Source of the DNA: Trichoplax adhaerens
Taxonomy: Eukaryota > Placozoa > Uniplacotomia > Trichoplacea > Trichoplacidae
Assembly: GCF_000150275.1 (NCBI RefSeq)
Contig: NW_002060943.1
Location: forward strand, 9,127,449-9,191,448
Direction: 5' to 3'
DNA: 64,000 nt
Below the pieces are notes generated by a model. That model saw only the letters and a list, made by a program, of their open reading frames with translations, had not been told where the DNA came from and made no database searches. Position 1 is the first letter of the stretch, and every line of letters begins with the position of its first letter. Positions 37,285 to 50,240 of this stretch are shown here, in pieces. Made by a program: the position numbers and the translations under genes.

Positions 37285-40200
37285 ATGAGTTCAAGCGAAG
37301 ACGAAGCTTTATTGCAGCAATTAACAACAGAAGAGCTAAAGGAGCTAGGCGAATACATTGATCCGGAGGTAGGAATCAATATTTCTAAGTACCGCTTGAT
37401 AAAAGTAAGATTTAGCGTCAGGTTCAGGACTATTGCGTATTTCGTTCTTTTCATGATGAAAAGTCCTCTGATAAAGTAAAACGTAAATTGCTAGTAAAAA
37501 TGATATGTTACAGTTGCTAGTGATTATAATTTTTTAGATACGATACTTTGGATATCCAAAATATAATATTATGCAATTAGCGGCTGAAAACCTATTAAAA
37601 TATGAATACCTTGTCATCGCAATAACATGTATTAACAGCAATAATATAGGTACAGTATATCAGGGCTACGTACACTGTTTGTAGCCTGTGTAGTAGCGGG
37701 CTATATCGAGTCTCGAAATTCGATGTTAAGCTGTAGTTTAAGTCGTTTGTAGATGTTTTAGAGTGTAACATGTAATCAACAAGAGCAAACGTAAATCATT
37801 AAAATTTTTGGATTGTGAAAGCTTCCTAATTTGAAATAGTCTCTAATAATTCCCAAGTGTACGCGTATTGCAAAAAGAATGGACTTCTTAGCAGCCTGAT
37901 GTTGTTTAACCCATATTATACAAAATTCTATATTTACGCTACAGGCCTCAATGCAGCAGTTATTAGTAGTAGACTTAGGAAATATTAATAATTAGCACTT
38001 CATGAGGGTGCTAGTAGGATAACGTTGTACAGTTTGCATTAAAATTACTACAGATGCATAAATATGGTATACGATATCATCGACTTCTAGAAGTCCATGA
38101 TGATATATACGTAATTGCGTGTTTCCGCCATCACTATCCAGTATGCTATATACTGACCTACATACAAGATATAGTTAGCTTTATTTGGTATAGTCTAGGC
38201 ATGAAACAAAATTTGAATTGCTTTTATAAATGAATTTTAATTCGGTTCCTAGGATCAGCTGCTACCTGCTGGATACCGCCAGCCTGATCAAACAGAAAAG
38301 GAATTAACTGGAGCTTTTGATCGTCAGCATCTTTTGGACTATATGAAGGAAGAAGCGTACAAGTATGAAGACGATGAAGAAGTTGTTCCATACGAAAAAA
38401 ATGTTAAAAGAGGAAAGGTGTTTATTAACAAAAATAAACCTGAAATGCCTTCAAACAAGATTTTAGACTTTTCTGATGAACTATTAGCTGCCCTAGACAA
38501 TGCTACCGATGCTGAAATCGCAGACTTAGCCAGTTAGTTCACTATATTTACGTTTTAATCAATTTTTATTGTCTTATGAAGATTAGATTCCGCGATACTT
38601 ATCTGTTACAATATACTGCATTGTGTAGGTATTGTTGAATCAATTAAATTCTACTAACTATATTATGCGTATATTGGATCTTAATTATTAAAGGTTTAAT
38701 TGGTGTCCATGGGATAGTGTATCATCGTGACGATGATAGTGAAAGTGAAGATGAGCTGTCCAAAGAGAGACGCAAAAAAGGTATCTTATTAAATTAAAAT
38801 GGTAGCTACAGGACGTCGTATTTTATTTACTACTTCATGATAGCCTTGATGAACTTGGCAATACAATGGAATACAACTAATTAGAAATAGAGATTTCAGT
38901 AGTCCTTAGCCATACTCATAAGTAATGTGCCATGAAATGTCAATTTCTGACTCCGATTACGTAACAATTTAACCGTAATGTAAATATAAAGCTCAGTACT
39001 CCTCAATTACTCACAGAATCTATCTTATTTATAATGATTAAGCCACAGAAATGCGGCAATAGCTGAACAGTTTCAACGATCAATATTTGCTTGTACACTG
39101 TACATTATCACTAACGCTACAAGCATAGAATTAAAATCATGGTTTAGCTATATTAACTTTATGAAAAAATTCGGCATATTAGCTTAACAGTATATCTTTA
39201 ATAACCGAAAATAGCGTACTTACTACTATAACTGAATAGAAAGTGCATAAGCTTCATGTATTATGTATGCATATGGTTGATACCTATTGATTAATGTGAC
39301 ATCAATTAATTTCATCAAAAGGTATTGTGAAATATGCAAAGTCGCGTGTTGAAGTACCAGATGAGCCTGATAATGATACTGATATAGATGAATCTATCGA
39401 AATGTTGAGAAATAATGATCCTAACTTGCGAGTACTGAACTTAAATAATCACAAAGAGATTAACGACAACAAGTTATTGGAAGTTATCAAAGCATTGGCC
39501 AATAATACATCCGTAAAAGTAATTGCTTTAGTTAATACTAAAATGCGAGATCATGCGGCCTTGGTAAGTAACTCTAATTTTAAAAATTTGTATGTAGGAT
39601 GTGAAGATAAGAACTAGATCATCTCACTATTTACGAATACAATAATGTATAATAGTTATATAATATAATTAATTTATAACAAAGTTAATAGCGTGTACTA
39701 TACGATTATGTCGTATCTCTATTATGACTTAGCGATGCATTTGCGTTATTGCCTTCTTTAGGAACTTAGTAAGGCTTTGATAAAAAATTCATCGATAGAA
39801 GAGTTGAACATCGAATCGAATCACATTTCTACAATCGGACTGTCGGTATATGCACGTTTGTCTTGTTGCGATAGAATGATATTAATGACCAAAAATACTA
39901 CATTAACCCTCGATATCACTAATCCCACGAACGATACTAAAAAGGATTTTTTATTTATTTCACTTGGAAGGCCGTTGTAGCAACTTTAGCTACTAATACA
40001 ACTCTGAAATGTCTTAAATTAAGCAATCAGGTATGATTGCATAAAACGTCATTTAAGTATAGTTTCCGTTCTCTAAAATCTTGCCCTCCGTATTTGAAAA
40101 TTTTACGAAATGGAAGTCAATTTTTAGTAATTTTAACACGACATAATCACCTTTTAGAGTCAATCCTATGGAGCGAAGCTAGAAGAAGAGTCTGCAAAAG

Positions 40201-40459
40201 TTCTAGAGAATAACAAAACTCTACTAAAATTCGGTTTAACCTTTGGCTCTCCAGGCCCAAGGCAACTCGTGCATCAATACTTGTTAAGAAATAATGATTT
40301 CGGTAAGCCTAATGGAGTAAATAGTATCGTTTGAAAGCAACAACGATGAATTCGCTTAGATGCACTCACTACCCACTTCCAGAATGAAATGCTAAATTTC
40401 TCTTTTAATTTTATCTCAATCTAGCTCGAATCAGAAGAGTAGAAGAGGAGCAAGGTTAA
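37285..40459 (+). CDS. TMOD: Tropomodulin (actin pointed-end capping protein)
   Basis: Eight exons: 37285-37368, 38253-38532, 38694-38780, 39322-39563, 39762-39845, 39971-40030, 40158-40302, 40425-40459. They join in phase to 338 residues, near the 350-360 of vertebrate tropomodulins. Tropomodulin binds tropomyosin and caps slow-growing actin filament ends. The N-terminal helix (LLQQLTTEELKELGEYIDPE), the LLPAGYRQPDQTEKELTGAF block, ATDAEIADLAS, and the leucine-rich-repeat half (LNLNNHKEIND, EELNIESNHISTIGLS, FGLTFGSPGPRQ) follow the family order. An acidic linker (HRDDDSESEDELSKERRKK) lies before the LRR half. The start is the first ATG of the exon. The exon at 39971 uses the acceptor that keeps GLSAVVATLATNTTL in frame; the later AG creates a stop. 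Intron 37369-38252 (884 bp) has nothing recognisable. Confidence 0.95.
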
Positions 40460-40741
40460 CTATATCAGTTTGGTTTTTATACATTCGAATTTTTGACTGT
40501 AACCTCGGTTACTGTAACTGACAGTGATCTATAGAATCATAGATAGATTGCAGTTTACCCTATTTTTATTTTCTGTAAACGATTAAACCATCAATTTGAC
40601 ATATCTATACATCTATGCCGCTGAGTTTTATTTTTTAACATAGTTTACAATTTTGCCGAAGTACCTTCTCTTAGACGTGTATGCGCAGGATAATTCGTAA
40701 ACACTACCATATCGTAACTGGGTCTATAAATATTGGAACGT

Positions 40742-40747
40742 TTTATT
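40742..40747 (-). promoter_or_regulatory. Candidate poly(A) signal for PEMT
   Basis: AATAAA on the minus strand, about 120 bp after the PEMT stop. If used, the 3' ends of PEMT and tropomodulin would overlap. Confidence 0.35.
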
Positions 40748-40834
40748 TAATCTAACGTCTGCGTTATAAAATATGAATTCCTACGATATTCTAATGTAAC
40801 TGGTGTCTAGGAAGCTAATACTATCTGTAATTAT

Positions 40835-40840
40835 AATAAA
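40835..40840 (+). promoter_or_regulatory. Candidate poly(A) signal for tropomodulin
   Basis: AATAAA on the plus strand, 376 bp after the tropomodulin stop. It is inferred from sequence only; AATAAA is common by chance in AT-rich DNA. Confidence 0.35.
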
Positions 40841-40865
40841 TCATACTTTGTCAATTAAAAATGGT

Positions 40866-42484
40866 TTAGACGAAGGCATGATCAATCTGACTAGGAAAAC
40901 TGGAATAAAAAAACGCAACATTGCATCTTCATCTACGTAATTCAATCTACACTTTTTAGTATTTCTACGTCAATTTTTCATTCTTTTGACGATAAATTTC
41001 TTCGGTATATGGCCTGTATTTAATCGAAAGAAGACATTAATTATGCTATAGTGTAATGTAGTGTAGTACTGCTCATAAATTCTTCAAAATGCAGAAGGAC
41101 GTTACTTACTCTTCCAGTAGTAATCCTATCCAGTAGACCAAGTAAACAAATCCTGACATAATAATACCACATGGGCTAGCGGATCTAAAAGATAAATTAG
41201 CATTGCTATTACAGTAAATCAGCACTTGTCTTTACAGCTAATAGAGCAACAGCGGCTTAAAGAGTGATATGGATCAAGCATACAAACAAAAAATTTTTAA
41301 TGATTTTATAGGCTATGTATGTCTTTCTATTTACCGTAAAGCTAATCCCAGGAAATTTGAAGTTGACCCAATATACATTGGGTTATCAAAAATATTAAAT
41401 GGAAATGTTGTAACTCTCTCCTCCAGTAAGATTCCGAAATAATCACCTATATATATATATATATATATATAAATCAACAATTCTTTCAATTGTCGTTGGT
41501 ATAAAGTTTAGATTTTAGCTATCCAAATTTAACTATTCTTATTAATGAATTACTTTAAACTATAACTGTATAATCGTAATGATAGTAATACACTAAGAAT
41601 TCCAAATGAAAGTACAGTACGATGAACATTGAGCAATATAGTTCTCAGTGATTCAGCACTACAACGATAAAACTACTGCGGCTTAAAATATTGATTCATC
41701 AATGCGTCAATGATAGAATTATTGGTATATCGCGTTAATACGATATAATATAATAGCTAACCCAAGAAGGTTCCAGTAAATCCAAGCCTCCAATAGGACG
41801 TTAGTACTAAAATAGTACCAACTACCATTAGGGCAGTTCCAATAAATTTAAAACTTTCCTGATCCAAAAAGTCTGATTTCGGTTGAGCTTCAATTAGATC
41901 ATAAAACCTAAACAATAGCAAAATGTATCATATTTACAGTACTGTATATGGTACACGTTTGCATCAATTCATCCATAATTAATACAAATACAACTAATAT
42001 AATTTAAATTGAGACACTGATAGTATTAACACTGCCGCTTCTGTGGAATGAAAATTGGACCTCATCCAGAAAATTAAATTTACAAAATACTGAATTTTAA
42101 TGTCTTCAGCACATCACTATTTACCGATAGTCCCTATGAAAGCCTAACATTAATATAGTTAATCCAATAAAATAGCATCCAATATAATTTGAACCAAAAA
42201 TGCTCGTAAAAAACTTGGTTTTCATCTCCAAACGACCAATCTGATAAAATAATGTAATCAATGAAAGAAAAGATAAGGAAGAGCACCGCATCAGAAGTGA
42301 ATCGCGGGATCTTTTCAAAATTTAAAATGAACTGACTAGGAAAAGGTGATATGGTACTGTACTGTACTACAGTCTATTATTTTTTACTCACAACATTCCA
42401 ATAAAGAGGGCTCAATATGATAGTGCCCATGGCATATAACAAGCGCCAATCGTTAACGTCCATATAGCCATTTAAATTCTCCAT
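40866..42484 (-). CDS. PEMT: Phosphatidylethanolamine N-methyltransferase
   Basis: Six exons: 42392-42484, 42125-42240, 41762-41907, 41335-41446, 41110-41184, 40866-40899. They join in phase to 191 residues, close to the roughly 199 of mammalian PEMT. The enzyme makes phosphatidylcholine from phosphatidylethanolamine by three S-adenosylmethionine-dependent methylations in ER-type membranes. Visible family blocks: [85 protein letters not shown], and the penultimate EE (GLLLEE). Four hydrophobic segments are visible. The start ATG has an in-frame TAG nine bases upstream. The last exon (11 codons) is the least certain: its phase and acceptor fit but its residues differ from the usual PFT-x-x-IY ending. 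Confidence 0.92.
41451..41470. repeat. AT microsatellite directly before a PEMT acceptor
   Basis: An AT run in the PEMT intron adjoins the exon boundary at 41446. On the minus strand the acceptor therefore reads TATATATAG with no polypyrimidine tract. Confidence 0.75.
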
Positions 42485-45400
42485 TTGCGTCTACATGACA
42501 TAAAATAATATTACGTTGACTTTAGCTGTTTGCATGACCTAGCAATATTTCATTTAATTCTTTGCAATAAATCAGACGAGCCAATCTTTGCATACAGTAT
42601 ACGGCTAATAATTAAGTTATCCGTTTAATTAGAGAGATTAAGATTTCTATGGGTATTGCAATGTACTGTATAGAATCTGATTATTTTCGATGGCACTCTG
42701 TCGTTAAAAAATCAAAGTTGTATTCCGTTGAAATTCCTGTACAATATTTATATACAAGTATACCCGTAATTAGGCTACAACTACATACAGAATTTACCTA
42801 GTTATGGCTTCATTGAACTTCCATAATTTTATTTTTTCAGGGTGGCATAGAAATTAATCAGACTGTCGATGATACTGTGCAGTGTGGAATGTGCACAGTA
42901 CAGTGCAAGTATGTATACGAGCATACAGTATACTCGTGCATGCAGTAGCAGCAGTACAGTAATTATCGTTTGAGTATAACACGTATATAAACATATAAAG
43001 CGCAAAGAACGAATGAAACGAGAGTATAAACAGTTAAATGCATATCAAAATAAAGGATTTATTCAAAATTGTAAGTGTTTAGACATTGCAATTTCAACGC
43101 ATACTAGTATTAACTGTGACTTGAAAGGTTAGTGAACAATTACACTGTTTTTACCGCTAACGGTAGTCATTCAAGCAAGAGGTTTCAATAAAATTTGAAA
43201 TCTTGATTTCGCTATTACTATACAGTCTTGATACCACCAACTGTATTTATGTATTATATTTATTTTTTTAAGTTTTCAATAGCTCCGATAGTTGAAGATC
43301 GATCTGCAATGCAAATTCAGCATTCATTGCAGCATTGTAAAAATGCCGCTGCGTAATGCACCGTGGGCAGTAATGGTAATTTACAGTATACTACCTCGTC
43401 ACTGCGTCAGTTTGTCGATGTTGTATTCCTGCAATTTAAATTACTATGCATCTTGGATATGTGCTCAGGCAAGCGAAGATCACAAAGATTAGTCCAGTCA
43501 TTGTAGGTGCTATTAATATTAACAGTTGAATATAGATTATAGTACTCGTATACTGTAGCAATGACTGAGCTTGCTCAAGCTATTGATTAGTTTTCGTTTT
43601 AATGAACCCCCCAAAATGATACGATCCTATCTGGACTAATTGTCATTTTGATGGTCATCATCATCATCAAATGATGACGGCTATCCATGGTGTTGCTTTG
43701 TACGAGCAGTTTGTGCATTAATTTTTGCCTAGTCGATGGGTAAAGCAATCATCAGTCGATCAAGTTCGATCACAATTAAAGATGACTTGAGAAATAACGT
43801 TGAATGTTACTCCAATACCGAGAATGGCACATGATTGATTTGACGTTGTGAACATTCATCTCATGGTACAAAGCGTTGGCTGATACAGTACACTAAAATA
43901 CGACCATGATAAAATGCTCTACTTTAATGGCGTATTGTTACAATGAAAGGCTTTACCTTTTTAAGATTCAGCAATTGAAATGGTTGGCAGCAATCCAGTT
44001 GGACCGAGGTGCGTTTTAGATAGTCCTGTACTATTTCGAGCGACCTTTTCAACTCGAGCGGTGCTTTCGTCTACTGAATATTGTTGCAAGTTGTAACGTA
44101 CTGTACAGTTGCAGTGCCTCCACGAAAGGTCATCGGAAGCGCGACACGCCGAACCAAACGTGCAAACGTGGCAACTTTTACAATATTTATTTTAATATCA
44201 TTACTATTATTAATTAATTACTATTATTTTTTATTTCTATTCTACTGTATAGGATATACATATGTATTCTATTTGATTTTATTTCATTTTATTTTTCTAT
44301 TTTATCAGCTTGACATTGAGCCATCCAATGAAATTGCGTCTTCTTGCTCATTTAGCCAAGCTTTAAATCAGGTGTTCACCATTGTGCATAATTGACTGAT
44401 AGGAGGTAGTCAAAAATCTCTCTAGTTGAAGCTCAATCATCAAGGTCACGCTTCGTCTTCCAGATAGTGTCCACCAATGTTAGGAACACTGACATTTACA
44501 GTATATCGTACTGTACAGTACTGCACAGAGCCACCAAGAACTTGCACTGTACACTGTACAATACCACGTGATCTTACCCATTGCAGATACAACCATTTTT
44601 GTATCAATTTGTACAAAATTGATCGCAAATGCATGGTTTTAATACTTTCGGTAAGTTCATGACGATTGGTCAGTACATTGTACTGTACTGCACAGAGCCA
44701 CCAAGAACTGTGCACTGTACACTGTACAATACCACGTGATCTTACACATTGCAGATACAACCATTTTTATATCAATTTGTACTGTACAAAATTGATCGCA
44801 AATGCATGGTTTTTTACTGTACTGTCGGTAAGTTCATGACGATTGGTCAGTACATTGTACTGTACTGCACAGAGCCACCAAGAACTGTGCACTGTACACT
44901 GTAAAATACTGTAGAACAATTTTTGCATCAATTTGTACAAAATTGATCGCAAATGCAACTGTCGGTAAGTTCATGACGATTGGTCAGTACATTGTACTGT
45001 ACTGCACAGAGCCACCAAGAACTGTGCACTGTACACTGTACAATACCACGTGATCTTACACATTGCAGATACAACCATTTTTGTATCAATTTGTACTGTA
45101 CAAAATTGATCGCAAATGCATGGTTTTTTACTGTACTGTCGGTAAGTTCATGACGATTGGTCAGTACATTGTACTGTACTGCACAGAGCCACCAAGAACT
45201 TGCACTGTACATTGTACAATACCACGTGATCTTACCCTTTGCAGATACAACCATTTTTGTATCAATTTGTACAAAATTGATCGCAAATGCATGGTTTTAA
45301 TACTGTCGGTAAGTTCATGACGATTGGTCAGTACATTGTACTGTCTGTACTGTACTGCACAGAGCCACCAAGAACTTGCACTGTACATTGTACAATACCA

Positions 45401-46252
45401 CGTGATCTTACACATTTGCAGATACAACCATTTTTGTATCAATTTGTACAAAATTGATCGCAAATGTATGATTTTAATTAGACCTGACTTTTAATACTGT
45501 CGGTAAGTTCATGACGATTGGTCAGTACGTACATTGTACTGTACTGCACAGAGCCATCAAGAACTGTGCACTGTACACTGTAAAATACCACGTGATCTTA
45601 CACATTGGAGATAGAACAATTTTTGCATCAATTTGTACAAATTGATCGCAAATGCATGGTTTTAATAGGTAAGTTCATAACGATTGGTCTTTTCAACCGT
45701 TTTACTTACAGTATAGAAGTTTTTACTAGTCAAGTATATCGAAGAAAATAGGATCACATGGTAACAGTACTGTCTTCTTCCTGTACTGTAGTCCAGTAGT
45801 CCATGATCCACTCCATTACGATGTTATACTGTACTGTACTAGTAGTCTAGCACACGAGTAGATCGCGCACGCGCACTGCCATCTGATGTTGCATAGCGAC
45901 CAGAATGAAATTGCCCATAGCTTTATCGGTGGCTTTATGATGCCAAATGATACAAGCTACTCAAGATTGCAATATTGCAGTGCGTATGTAAATATACACA
46001 CAACTACATTTAAATTGATGGCATCGTTGGTGTATCTATGAGACACTGGTATTATAAGTAAATTTGTACATTTCTGCCTACTACTACTGGAGTTTTATAT
46101 CATACTATATATTTCTCTCTTTTTTACTCAGAAGTTGTAATATTGCATAAAACTGTATTAAAGCTTGCAAGGGATAATATGTGTTTCTACGCTTATAGAT
46201 GTTAATTGATAGTGGAAATCAAGAGGAAATTAAACGTGTGACAAAAATTTAA
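42485..46252. other. Gene-free interval between PEMT and TTC23-like (divergent)
   Basis: Both flanking genes start toward this interval. No gene was recognised. 42860-42960 has a small TACAGTA cluster, 43630-43690 a short TGATGATGG-rich stretch, and 44505-45690 the tandem array. A 104-codon plus frame at 44081-44395 turns into a low-complexity hydrophobic tract rich in Y, F, L and I (from ATTATT-type DNA) and is not called a gene. Confidence 0.65.
44505..45690. repeat. Seven-copy tandem repeat, about 137-194 bp unit
   Basis: The landmark GGTAAGTTCATGACGATTGG (with small changes) recurs at 44650, 44827, 44964, 45141, 45308, 45502 and 45668. Spacings are 177, 137, 177, 167, 194 and 166 bp. Each unit holds in order a TACATTGTACTGTACTGCAC block, CAGAGCCACCAAGAAC, a GCACTGTACACTGTACAATA block, the CACGTG hexamer (lost in the 44878-44963 copy), a GATCTTAC segment, ATACAACCATTTTTGTATCA, and ATTGATCGCAAATGCATGG. 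Copies are highly similar, so the array is young or homogenised. Minus-strand frames across it are translations of the unit. Confidence 0.9.
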
Positions 46253-49200
46253 ATGATGGAAGAGCGACGAGATGTAGGGAGTGACGAAAAGGCATATAAT
46301 ACCGAAGAAAAAAATGATGTAATACTGTTGCCATTTATCCCCAGAAAAGGAGGTGATAATACTCATATGATAGCAGTCAATATTTTTATCAGAACATAAT
46401 ACCAAAATATTCTTATTTTAAAATATGTAGTCCTAATCGTAGCATTAATGATCGTAACCAATGAATCGATGAGAACATGCTGATTAGATTCTAATTACAT
46501 GATTAAGAAATAGTCATAGCTTTGTTCGACATACCAAGCACTTCTACAATTTCCTCTTAGAAGTTTTTGGACATACCGTTAATTATATCACTAAACTCAA
46601 GTAGTTTTTAGGATTTACTAAATTCGTATTTTGGATCGATGAAATCTAGATAAATTCATAATACATTTTTAAATTTCCAACAATTTTCACAATACGCACT
46701 ATATTAATTATTAAAGCATTCAGGTATCAAATAACATTCAAAGAAATATTCATAATATGCAAAAAGATAACCTTAATATCAAATTAGAAAATATATGAGA
46801 TAGGCGAGAATTATATCTGATATCAAAGCTTACTGTAGTTTTTATTTATGTAGCTGCTTATAAGACAGAAAATACCAATTCGCTAAAACCTAGTGACGAA
46901 GCCATTGATCAGAAAAGTCAGAAAAAAGGTATCATCTAATGTAAAAATTAATGTTAACTATCTTGCATTAACTTGTAGAATCCGGAGCCAAGATCAATAA
47001 GCTCATAAATTGATAACATAAAACTTTTACTGACACTAGTGTAAACATTATTCAATTTTATCTATAAATACTAATTCCACTGAATTGATTTATAGTAAAG
47101 AAAGTGAATATGATACCACCCCTGGATTTGCTAATAGACTTGGAGCGGAAGATCTTACATAATTTGAAGGATAGAAAGGTTATTATAAGCGAAGAAAGAT
47201 TCAAAATATTAATTTTACGATTAGCGAAATTAAATCTGAAGTTTAACTGTAGCTAGAGAATTATATTCTATATCTTCATATTTCACTATTGGACAGGGTA
47301 TTATCATGAGCTCAATTCACTGAAATTGTATTGTAAATTTGTTGTAGAATGATACCTTAATAGACGATTTAGTCAGGTGTTGTGCACTAACAAGGATAAT
47401 ACATGGTGATGACAGCTATGAGCTTGCAGAGAATTACGTGCGATTAGCCCATGTATATTTGCAACTTAAAGGTACTATAACGAGATCATTTGTAACTATT
47501 TTATATGTGATAAGCCCGTAAAATTTTATTCTCTAGCCTGATCTTTTCTTGTTTTATATCGTTACTCTTCAATTCAAAGTTGACTGATTCGAACTAGCTA
47601 TTGTATACTTAATCCAGTTTAAAATTGAGATCTTATTTATCACTCTGCAGCAGCGTCTTTAATTAGCCCAGATTAAACTTTATTAATAGCGGTAAGTATC
47701 ATGTCTTGCTATTACAATTTAGTTTGATTTTAATATTAGGACTAGTGCAACAATCTATAATGCACGCGCAACGAGCAAATGATATCATTGTCCGTGGAAA
47801 ACAACTCGGTTTAAATTTCAATGATGATCGTAAATCGGTCCTACCCTTAACAATTGGAATCTACTACGTACTTGGAGTTGCATATTTACGTCGAAATAGA
47901 TATCTGTGAAAAGGAATGATAAAAAATTTTAAATTTAAAGTTACTTGTTAATATTTTCAATCGATTAGTAACAAAGTTATATTATATTGCAACATTCCGC
48001 CTGTTTCGTACTTTCCTTGATTTATTGATAACTATAAGGAAGCTAAGCTTGCTCTATTAAAAGCCGAAAGAGCCAATGGTGAATACAATAAACTAATAGA
48101 AGATAACGGCAGCGAATTCTGTGACGACATGGACATTAAGATCGCTAATACTTTAGGACGGTACGTAATTGTCATTGACTATAAGTACTATTTTAAATTC
48201 ATTTCTGTTACTTTTTTAAGAACGTAGCCAGTAATTTAATTAAAGCTGAAAATCATATTAATACCTACTTCTTTTATAACAGATTATGTGTGGCGCAAGG
48301 AAATGTAGGATTGGCTTTGGAATGTTATGAAAAGCTAGTCGATATGATCATTAAACTTAAAGGAGACGGCGCTGTCCAGCTTATTCCTATTTACTGGGAG
48401 ATTGGAAATATATCCTTAAGAGAAAACAATGTATTTGAACTTGTTCTCAAAAATATATATTGTTAATGAAAAATTTTCTTAACATGCGCCAAGCAGAGAA
48501 AATGCTCGCTAAGGGAAGTGGTAATATGAAAAAAGTGACAGAAGCTTATTTACAAGCTTATAACGTTGCTGTTGCACGGTAGGTTCTAAATTACTCAACT
48601 TTCCTTTACTTCTAAGATTTGATATTCTTTTTTACAGCATTTACGACTTACGATAATTACTTAGCAATTTGTATATAAATACCTTATAACTGTTTCAAAT
48701 ATTACAATTAGCAGATACATGTAAAGGCATTTAAAATTAGATAAATAATAATTATCTACGGGAATAAATATTATATGCTACCCCATACTCGTATGATTAA
48801 GTATGCGTTCTATAACGACGTAACCTGAAGACTAGTAGAAATTACTTATTAAGAATTTGAATACATATTTTACAAATATTTCTGTAGTTATCCAGCTAAA
48901 TCTCCTCAGATCGCCGACGCTTCTTATCGATTAGGGAAGGCATATCTATTGGAGAAGTCTACTGAATCAGAAAGTAACGTTCTAGAACTTTATTATCAAT
49001 TATTGTGGATCGCTTTAACAGCAATTATATAAGTTTAGATTTTAAGACATTAATACAATTCAGCTTTAGCAGATGAATATCTTCAGCGAAGTTATGAAAT
49101 TTATTCCAAACATGATGGATCAAGCTCGAACAAGTGCATAAAAATCCAGGTAATATTAGATCGTTGAATCTAATAATCGAATGATCAGCCTCTTTAAATA

Positions 49201-50240
49201 ATTGAGTATTAAGCATGAAATACAACTACAATTTATTGATAATTAAATTTTCTTCCGTTGTAGGATGATATATGTCAACTCCTAGTGAAAAAGACGAAAT
49301 ACGGGGTAACCTATTATTGAAATTACTAATCTATAAAAATCGAAAGCTATCGTACGTACATCAGCTAAGCTATCAACCGATCCTGCTTGTTCCTAGGAAG
49401 CGATTGTGAAATTGAGGCCCCTCGTCGAGACCAAGCGCAAAGCTTTCGGAGAAGATAGCATTGAGGTGAAAAAATAATTAATACTTTGTGATGTTTTTGC
49501 CATTTTTAAATATTAATATCATATTTCATGAAGCTTACAGTATACCCTAAGTTTCAGCTAATTTTTTACGTATACTGGCAGTAAAACTCTTCACATATTG
49601 CAGGTTCAAATTTAGCATGAGATAATCAAAAATATTATTTAAACACTTTTTAATATTGGACTTCATTAGGTAGCAAATTCATATAAACTACTTGGAATAG
49701 TAAATCTGTCTCAGGGTGAAATGTTAAAGGCAATTAAACCACTTACTAAGGTTTTGTTTAAACTTTAAAAATAATATTAAAATCATAAATATTATAGTAA
49801 GAGACTTTGGTAGGGATCAAGACTACCACTGCATTAAACGGTAACATAAAAGAATTAAAATTTCTTTAGTGTCTATATATATATCGAAATATCCTCGGAT
49901 CGACTCACAAAAAGACCGAAGAAGTCGAAAGTATGGTCGAGATGATTGCTAAGTAAGTTTATATTGGAACACTCTGTATTTAGCAGATAATTTTGCACAT
50001 CCTCAACATGAATATTATGTGTAGCTTGAATTATATTTGAAAAAATGTACAAATAGGTACAAAACAAATACAGTCTAGTGATTTTAATTATTGTCAAGCG
50101 CTCATACATGCGGGAACTGCTGGATATTTTATTTAAATTTGCCTATGTTTAGATCACCGATCGCACAAGCGAAAGGACTGAAATCAACCAAGAAGGACGT
50201 TTTAAAAGATAGACCTAGGTTTCAAAATATAGTAAAATAA
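46253..50240 (+). CDS. TTC23: TTC23-like tetratricopeptide protein
   Basis: Fifteen exons: 46253-46352, 46854-46928, 47096-47178, 47348-47471, 47740-47905, 48039-48160, 48283-48461 (or to 48430), 48494-48578, 48888-48973, 49064-49149, 49264-49305, 49397-49465, 49670-49750, 49870-49952, 50153-50240; about 489 residues. TTC23 proteins localise to the ciliary EvC zone in vertebrates. Matching blocks: DLVRCCALTRIIHGDDSYEL, AENYVRLAHVYLQLKG, EAKLALLKAERA, IPIYWEIG, KLRPLVETKRKAFGEDSIEV, ANSYKLLGIVNLSQGE. The first exon is inferred from phase and an in-frame TAA just before its ATG. The 47905/48039 junction is out of phase by one base with standard GT-AG sites; all other junctions close. A candidate AATAAA lies at 50434. 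Confidence 0.85.

Noticed and set aside
44081..44395. 104-codon plus-strand frame with a long hydrophobic stretch, like a membrane protein.
   Set aside because: The hydrophobic part is encoded by low-complexity ATTATT/TTTTAT DNA; no family match.
44446..45463. Repeated minus-strand frames of about 100 codons with Trp-rich repeats, resembling a repeat protein.
   Set aside because: They are translations of the non-coding tandem unit. Frames break between copies with lengths not divisible by three.
44505..45690. Possible CRISPR-like array.
   Set aside because: Units are contiguous and nearly identical throughout, with no unique spacers, and lie in an animal genome.
46202..46405. Minus-strand 67-codon frame at the TTC23-like start.
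   Set aside because: It overlaps the better supported plus-strand first exon and has no match.
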